Notes under the pieces: model-generated
Database searches by the model: none
The model's input: the letters and a program-made list of their open reading frames with translations, nothing else
Told to the model about the DNA's origin: nothing
Shown here: positions 56,997 to 64,000 of the stretch, one piece after another
How the letters are laid out: every line of letters begins with the position of its first letter
How positions within the stretch are numbered: position 1 is the stretch's first letter
Translations under genes and position numbers: made by a program
Assembly: GCF_002055535.1 (NCBI RefSeq)
Contig: NZ_LN831034.1
Span: 744,001-808,000, forward strand
Source of the DNA: Streptococcus pyogenes
GTDB taxonomy: Bacteria > Bacillota > Bacilli > Lactobacillales > Streptococcaceae
Length of the DNA stretch: 64,000 nucleotides
Direction: 5' to 3'

Positions 56997-57160
56997 TGAT
57001 AAATTCCTCCAATATAAAAATGAGATAATAAAAGTAAATTGATTTACTAAGTAAAAATATACCACGTTAAAGTATTTTTATAAACCCTTACATAAATAAT
57101 GGCTGAGTTTTTGTGCACTAATAAGTGTAGGTACTGAAGATGTCATACAGAATAGGACAC

Positions 57161-57189
57161 TTGTCTTTTATATTTGTTTTCATTATACT
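57161..57189 (+). promoter_or_regulatory. lplA promoter
   Basis: TTGTCT (57161-57166) and TATACT (57184-57189) have a 17-base spacer. lplA is thus expressed independently of the PDH operon, from which hylA separates it. Confidence 0.7.
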
Positions 57190-57228
57190 AGAGAGGTAGA
57201 TTACATTTTTGAAAGGATTTTTTCTCCT

Positions 57229-58218
57229 ATGAAATACATCGTTAACAAAAGTCACAATCCTGCCTTTAACATCGCTTTGGAAGCCTATGCTTTTAGAGAA
57301 CTAGTGGAAGAAGACGAATTGTTTATCCTTTGGATCAATGAGCCAGCTATTATTATTGGCAAACATCAAAATACCATTCAAGAAATCAATAAAGAATACA
57401 TTGATGAACATGGTATTCATGTTGTGCGACGTTTATCTGGTGGTGGTGCGGTTTATCATGATTTGAATAACTTGAACTACACTATCATTTCAAATAAAAC
57501 AGCGGAAGGCGCATTTGATTTCAAAACCTTCTCACAACCTGTGATTGCGACTTTAGCTGATTTGGGTGTAACAGCCAACTTTACAGGCCGTAATGATATT
57601 GAAATTGATGGTAAAAAAATCTGCGGTAATGCTCAAGCTTACTACAAAGGTCGCATGATGCACCATGGTTGCCTTTTGTTTGATGTGGATATGACCGTTC
57701 TTGGCGATGCTCTTAAGGTAAGTAAGGACAAGATTGAGTCTAAAGGAGTGAAGTCTGTTCGTGCTCGCGTGACCAATATTTTAAATGAATTACCAGAAAA
57801 AATTACCGTTGAGGAATTTTCAGATAAAATCTTGGCCAAGATGAAAGAAACGTACCCAGACATGACAGAATATGTCTTGTCAGAGGATGAGTTGGCTAAG
57901 ATTGAACAATCTGCCAAAGAGCAATTTGGTAGCTGGGATTGGACCTACGGCAAAGCGCCAGAATATACGATTGAACGCAATGTTCGTTACCCTGCAGGTA
58001 AAATTTCAACCTTTGCAAATGTTGAAAATTCTATCATTAAAAACCTTAAAATCTATGGTGATTTCTTTGGAATCAAAGATGTGCAAGACATTGAGAACTT
58101 ATTAATTGGTTGTAAATATGAGTACCGTGATGTTTTTGAACGTTTAAAAACGATTGATACGACCCAGTACTTCTCACGCATGACCGTTGAAGAAGTTGCT
58201 AAAGCTATTGTTTCTTAG
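57229..58218 (+). CDS. lplA: Lipoate-protein ligase A
   Basis: LplA activates lipoate with ATP and attaches it to lipoyl-domain lysines, here most likely Lys43 of E2 and E3. The 329-residue protein has the lipoyl-AMP loop RRLSGGGAVYHD (residues 67-78), the GNAQAYYKGRMMHHGCLLF block and the C-terminal accessory domain. The start follows GAAAGGA. In pneumococci lplA sits directly beside the PDH genes; here hylA and an IS scar lie between. Confidence 0.94.
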   Translation: MKYIVNKSHNPAFNIALEAYAFRELVEEDELFILWINEPAIIIGKHQNTIQEINKEYIDEHGIHVVRRLSGGGAVYHDLNNLNYTIISNKTAEGAFDFKTFSQPVIATLADLGVTANFTGRNDIEIDGKKICGNAQAYYKGRMMHHGCLLFDVDMTVLGDALKVSKDKIESKGVKSVRARVTNILNELPEKITVEEFSDKILAKMKETYPDMTEYVLSEDELAKIEQSAKEQFGSWDWTYGKAPEYTIERNVRYPAGKISTFANVENSIIKNLKIYGDFFGIKDVQDIENLLIGCKYEYRDVFERLKTIDTTQYFSRMTVEEVAKAIVS

Positions 58219-58261
58219 TGGTTTTAATCACTTAAGAAGCTCTGTCAGAAGAAAAAACTAT

Positions 58262-58306
58262 AAAACTCCTAAGCGAACTATCGTGTCCTACTTAGGAGTT
58301 TTTGTT
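58262..58306. terminator. Bidirectional terminator between lplA and gatD
   Basis: AAAACTCCTAAG (58262-58273) pairs with CTTAGGAGTTT (58291-58301) around a 17-base loop, with T and A flanks for the two convergent genes. Confidence 0.8.
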
Positions 58307-58326
58307 TGATGACATGAAAGAAGAAC

Positions 58327-60470
<2,144 letters not shown>

Positions 60471-60520
60471 TTATCATAAGTTTATTGATTTTAGATAGGG
60501 AAAAATCTTTGATCATGATA

Positions 60521-60529
60521 TGATATAAT
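60521..60529 (+). promoter_or_regulatory. Extended -10 promoter of cdaA-cdaR-glmM
   Basis: TG-A-TATAAT (60521-60529) lies 39 bases before the cdaA ATG, with no convincing -35. Confidence 0.65.
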
Positions 60530-60567
60530 ATAGCTAATAACTTTTTTGATATAGAAATGAGAGTTGT

Positions 60568-61419
60568 ATGAATAATTTATCTAGTATCGATATTAAATTT
60601 TTATTAAGCTTATTTGCGGATCCTTGGCTGCTGGCAGTGCATCTTTTAGATATTCTAATTGTTGCCTATTTGATTTATCGTTTTATTAAAGCATTGACTG
60701 GAACTAAAATCATGTCTTTAGTTCAAGGGGTCATTTTCTTTTTGGTTCTTCGTTTTATTGCAGAGTGGATTGGCTTTACGACAATCACATACTTAATGAA
60801 CCAAGTCATTACTTATGGTGTAATTGCAGGAGTAGTCATTTTTACCCCTGAAATTCGGGCAGGACTGGAGAAATTTGGTCGTTCTACGCAAGTTTTTTTA
60901 CAAAAACAGTACGTCAGCAGTGAATCTGCTTTGGTCGATGCTTTGATTAAATCTGTGGCCTATATGGGTCCACGCAAGATAGGTGCATTGATTGCTATTG
61001 AACAGACTCAAACCTTACAAGAATATATTGCGACAGGAATTCCGCTGAATGCCGACATTTCAAGTCAACTACTCATCAATATTTTTATTCCGAATACGCC
61101 GCTTCATGATGGAGCTGTTATCGTTGGTCAGAATAAGATTGTGGCAGCCTGTGCTTACTTGCCTTTGTCAGAATCAAAGGCAATTTCCAAAGAATTTGGG
61201 ACCCGTCATAGAGCGGCTATTGGATTATCTGAAAACTCTGATGCACTAACTATCATTGTTTCAGAAGAAACAGGAGCTATTTCAGTAACTCGCAAAGGCC
61301 AATTTTTACACGATTTAAGCACAGATGAATTTGAAACGGTACTTAGGACCTACCTGATGAGTAATTCAAATGTTACTTTACCATGGTATAAGAAAATTCT
61401 AGGAGGGAAATCTAAATGA
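60568..61419 (+). CDS. cdaA: Diadenylate cyclase CdaA (DacA), c-di-AMP synthase
   Basis: CdaA makes c-di-AMP from two ATP; the messenger controls potassium, osmotic balance and wall stability. The 283-residue membrane enzyme has three N-terminal helices (to about residue 95) and the DisA_N domain with DGA (181-183) and RHRAA (213-217). It is first in the conserved cdaA-cdaR-glmM series and overlaps cdaR by four bases (ATGA). Confidence 0.95.
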   Translation: MNNLSSIDIKFLLSLFADPWLLAVHLLDILIVAYLIYRFIKALTGTKIMSLVQGVIFFLVLRFIAEWIGFTTITYLMNQVITYGVIAGVVIFTPEIRAGLEKFGRSTQVFLQKQYVSSESALVDALIKSVAYMGPRKIGALIAIEQTQTLQEYIATGIPLNADISSQLLINIFIPNTPLHDGAVIVGQNKIVAACAYLPLSESKAISKEFGTRHRAAIGLSENSDALTIIVSEETGAISVTRKGQFLHDLSTDEFETVLRTYLMSNSNVTLPWYKKILGGKSK

Positions 61420-62372
61420 AACGATTTTTAAATAGTCGTCCTTGGTTAGGAATGGTATCAGTCTTTTTTGCGATTCTCCTTTTTTTAACTGCAGCATCGA
61501 GCAATCATAATAACTCTAGCTCGCAAATTTATAGTCCGATTGAAACCTATACGCATAGCCTTAAAGATGTACCAATTGATATGAAGTATGATAGTGACAA
61601 ATATTTTATCAGTGGGTATTCTTATGGTGCGGAAGTTTATCTAACCTCCACTAATCGTATCAAATTAGATTCTGAAGTGAACAATGATACACGTAATTTT
61701 AAGATTGTGGCGGATCTAACACATAGTCATCCAGGTACAGTAAGTGTCAACCTAAGAGTAGAAAACCTTCCTTCTGGGGTGACAGCTACCGTATCTCCAG
61801 ATAAAATATCAGTCACAATTGGCAAAAAAGAATCTAAGGTATTTCCTGTTAGAGGAAGCGTTGATGCTAAACAAATTGCAAATGGTTATGAAATTAGCAA
61901 AATTGAAACGGGGGTTAATAAGGTTGAAGTGACCAGTGATGAATCTACCATTGCTTTAATTGATCACGTTGTGGCAAAGTTACCTGATGATCAAGTGTTA
62001 GATAGGAATTATAGTAGTCGAGTGACCTTACAAGCTGTCTCAGCTGATGGAACTATTTTAGCAAGTGCAATTGATCCTGCAAAAACAAATTTATCAGTTG
62101 CTGTAAAAAAAATAACGAAATCAGTCCCGATTAGAGTTGAGGCAGTGGGGATGATGGATGATAGCTTATCAGATATTCAATACAAATTGTCAAAACAAAC
62201 AGCTGTTATCTCAGGTAGTCGAGAGGTCTTAGAAGATATTGATGAAATTATTGCAGAAGTTAACATTTCTGATGTCACTAAAAATACTAGTAAGACCGTG
62301 AGTTTGTCTTCTAGTCAGGTGTCAATTGAGCCGTCAGTAGTGACCGTTCAGTTGACAACCACCAAAAAATAA
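61416..62372 (+). CDS. cdaR: CdaA regulatory protein CdaR (YbbR domain)
   Basis: CdaR binds and modulates CdaA from outside the membrane. The 318-residue protein has one N-terminal membrane segment (LGMVSVFFAILLFLTAAS) followed by about three YbbR repeats (for example in DVPIDMKYDSDKYFISGY, KSVPIRVEAVG). AGGAGGG precedes the ATG, which overlaps the cdaA stop. It sits 53 bases before glmM. Confidence 0.92.
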   Translation: MKRFLNSRPWLGMVSVFFAILLFLTAASSNHNNSSSQIYSPIETYTHSLKDVPIDMKYDSDKYFISGYSYGAEVYLTSTNRIKLDSEVNNDTRNFKIVADLTHSHPGTVSVNLRVENLPSGVTATVSPDKISVTIGKKESKVFPVRGSVDAKQIANGYEISKIETGVNKVEVTSDESTIALIDHVVAKLPDDQVLDRNYSSRVTLQAVSADGTILASAIDPAKTNLSVAVKKITKSVPIRVEAVGMMDDSLSDIQYKLSKQTAVISGSREVLEDIDEIIAEVNISDVTKNTSKTVSLSSSQVSIEPSVVTVQLTTTKK

Positions 62373-62425
62373 TGGATAATAACTAGGAAAATTGAATGGA
62401 GGAAGCCATTAGGCTTATATAAATT

Positions 62426-63781
62426 ATGGGAAAATATTTTGGAACAGATGGTGTTCGTGGCGAAGCAAATGTTGAGCTGACACCTGAGTTAGCTTTTAAA
62501 CTGGGCCGATTCGGTGGTTATGTTTTAAGTCAACATGAGACCGAAAGACCTAAAGTTTTTGTGGCGCGTGACACCCGTATTTCAGGAGAAATGTTGGAGT
62601 CAGCCTTGATTGCTGGTCTACTATCTGTTGGTATTGAAGTTTATAAACTTGGCGTTTTAGCGACACCTGGTGTCTCTTATTTAGTTAGAACAGAAAAAGC
62701 AAGTGCAGGTGTGATGATTTCTGCAAGTCATAACCCTGCGCTTGACAATGGCATCAAATTCTTTGGGAATGATGGGTTTAAGTTAGCTGATGACCAAGAA
62801 TTGGAAATTGAAGCTCTCTTAGATGCTCCGGAGGACACGCTTCCTCGCCCGAGTGCAGAAGGACTTGGAACCTTGGTAGATTATCCAGAAGGACTTCGTA
62901 AATATGAAAAGTTCTTGGTAACAACTGGTACTGACTTAAGCGGTATGACAGTTGCCTTAGACACTGCTAATGGAGCTGCTTCAGTGTCAGCACGTGATGT
63001 CTTTTTAGATTTAAATGCAGAAATTGCTGTCATTGGTGAAAAACCAAATGGTCTTAATATTAATGACGGTGTTGGTTCAACGCGTCCAGAACAACTTCAA
63101 GAGTTAGTTAAGGAAACAGGAGCAGATCTTGGTTTAGCCTTTGATGGCGATAGCGACCGTCTGATTGCTGTGGACGAAACTGGCGAGATTGTTGACGGTG
63201 ATCGTATTATGTTTATCATTGGTAAATATTTGTCAGAAAAAGGGCTTCTTGCTCACAATACCATTGTCACAACGGTGATGTCTAACCTCGGTTTTCATAA
63301 AGCTTTAGATAAACAAGGTATTAATAAAGCAATTACAGCAGTTGGAGACCGCTATGTGGTTGAAGAAATGCGTAGCTCAGGATACAATCTCGGTGGTGAA
63401 CAATCAGGCCATGTCATTATCATGGACTACAATACCACTGGAGATGGTCAGTTGACAGCTATCCAATTAGCCAAGGTGATGAAGGAAACTGGAAAATCAC
63501 TTTCGGAATTAGCTGCTGAAGTAACCATTTACCCTCAAAAACTGGTGAATATTCGTGTGGAAAACAGCATGAAAGAACGTGCTATGGAAGTTCCAGCTAT
63601 TGCGAACATCATTGCAAAAATGGAGGATGAAATGGCTGGTAATGGTCGTATTCTCGTGAGACCAAGTGGTACAGAACCTCTTCTTCGTGTCATGGCAGAG
63701 GCGCCAACAGATGCCGAAGTTGATTATTATGTCGATACTATTGCTGATGTCGTCCGTACAGAAATCGGATGCGATAACTAA
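62426..63781 (+). CDS. glmM: Phosphoglucosamine mutase
   Basis: GlmM converts glucosamine 6-phosphate to glucosamine 1-phosphate for UDP-GlcNAc, and so for peptidoglycan and the hyaluronan capsule. The 451-residue alpha-D-phosphohexomutase has its phosphoserine at Ser101 in [12 protein letters not shown], the metal loop DGDSDR, the sugar loop GGEQSGH and the phosphate loop RPSGTEP. In several Firmicutes GlmM binds and inhibits CdaA; the operon supports that link. It ends at a strong terminator. Confidence 0.96.
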   Translation: MGKYFGTDGVRGEANVELTPELAFKLGRFGGYVLSQHETERPKVFVARDTRISGEMLESALIAGLLSVGIEVYKLGVLATPGVSYLVRTEKASAGVMISASHNPALDNGIKFFGNDGFKLADDQELEIEALLDAPEDTLPRPSAEGLGTLVDYPEGLRKYEKFLVTTGTDLSGMTVALDTANGAASVSARDVFLDLNAEIAVIGEKPNGLNINDGVGSTRPEQLQELVKETGADLGLAFDGDSDRLIAVDETGEIVDGDRIMFIIGKYLSEKGLLAHNTIVTTVMSNLGFHKALDKQGINKAITAVGDRYVVEEMRSSGYNLGGEQSGHVIIMDYNTTGDGQLTAIQLAKVMKETGKSLSELAAEVTIYPQKLVNIRVENSMKERAMEVPAIANIIAKMEDEMAGNGRILVRPSGTEPLLRVMAEAPTDAEVDYYVDTIADVVRTEIGCDN

Positions 63782-63835
63782 CGAGTTGAGTACAAACAAG
63801 AAACCTTATTTCTAAGGCTTCTGTCAACAATTGGA

Positions 63836-63872
63836 AAGAGGCTTGGGGCGTTTAGCCCAAGTCTCTTTTTAT
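63836..63872 (+). terminator. Terminator after glmM
   Basis: AAGAGGCTTGGG pairs with CCCAAGTCTCTT (one mismatch) around GCGTTTAG, followed by T residues. Confidence 0.9.
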
Positions 63873-63914
63873 AAATTGTTATAAATTGCTAAAGTAGAAG
63901 AGAAAGGATATTGG

Positions 63915-64000
63915 ATGACAAAACAGCAAATCGAAAAACTAGCGGACTTACTGCCTCCTTTTGCAGCCACACTTTACTTAGACATGATTCCTGAATTTCA
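63915..64000 (+). CDS. Start of an unrecognised gene (3' end outside window)
   Basis: An ATG at 63915 preceded by GAAAGGA opens a frame of at least 28 codons, MTKQQIEKLADLLPPFA and on to the window end. The segment is too short to assign a family. Confidence 0.6.
   Translation, partial: MTKQQIEKLADLLPPFAATLYLDMIPEF

Noticed and set aside
56996..57065. Longer start for HylA at 57065
   Set aside because: The GTG at 56996 has GGAGG at proper spacing and gives the known 805-residue length; the extension lies over the probable promoter region.
57060..57110. CcpA (cre) site before hylA
   Set aside because: TGTAAGGGTTTATA resembles a cre only loosely and lacks the central CG.

Overview
This 64 kb window reads as chromosome of a low-GC Gram-positive coccus, and specifically Streptococcus pyogenes (group A Streptococcus) or a very close relative. 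The hallmarks are a hyaluronate lyase gene of the 805-residue HylA type with Val at position 199, the pavA/fbp54-type rqcH gene, streptococcal housekeeping order (parE-parC-ilvE, ilvE-DUF2969-tRNAs-rpsA, cdaA-cdaR-glmM, murT-gatD), a tryptophan-attenuated transporter, and strong AGGAGG-type ribosome sites with many extended -10 promoters. Most of the sequence is core genome. No rRNA, CRISPR array or intact prophage was seen.

Layout. Bases 1-7.6 kb: tail of an unknown gene, a PyrR-attenuated pyrFE operon, an amidase, an amino-acid ABC binding protein and permease without an ATPase, ung and pyrC. 7.6-16.1 kb: plsY (opposite strand), topoisomerase IV (parE, parC), ilvE, a DUF2969 gene, tRNA-Tyr, tRNA-Gln, rpsA and tRNA-Arg(CCG). 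16.1-20.2 kb: a scarred stretch with a possible integrase tail beside tRNA-Arg, trhO, a glutathione S-transferase pseudogene, a TDT transporter and a 58-residue DUF3042 gene. 20.2-31.8 kb: tightly packed RNA and DNA maintenance genes (miaA, hflX, rnz, an SDR, recJ, apt, dnaD, nth, trmK, a Nif3-like gene, an FAD oxidoreductase). 31.8-34.7 kb: rmlA-rmlC-rmlB for dTDP-rhamnose, the precursor of the rhamnose cell-wall polysaccharide.

34.8-48 kb: a NUDIX hydrolase, an AI-2E-type exporter, a TPR protein, rqcH, a classical Trp leader-peptide attenuator driving a TrpXYZ-type transporter, RNase J2, an esterase and an ABC-F ATPase. 48-58.3 kb: the pyruvate dehydrogenase operon (E1 alpha, E1 beta, E2, E3) and lplA, which attaches lipoate to the E2 and E3 lipoyl domains. 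This block is interrupted by an IS3-type remnant and the oppositely oriented hylA. 58.3-64 kb: gatD-murT (lipid II amidation), cdaA-cdaR-glmM (c-di-AMP synthesis and aminosugar supply) and the start of an unknown gene.

The least ordinary points are these. (1) hylA carries two lesions: D199V, and an in-frame stop that cuts off a readable LPHTG wall-anchor tail. (2) A 227-bp hairpin-rich segment separates a duplicated ribosome-site sequence from the E3 start codon; its antisense strand has a good Shine-Dalgarno and a 79-codon ORF. (3) A Trp-Trp leader peptide and attenuator precede the tryptophan transporter. (4) A GST pseudogene has its stop exactly at the conserved cis-proline position. (5) Terminal sequence of a dead IS appears to serve as the PDH operon terminator.
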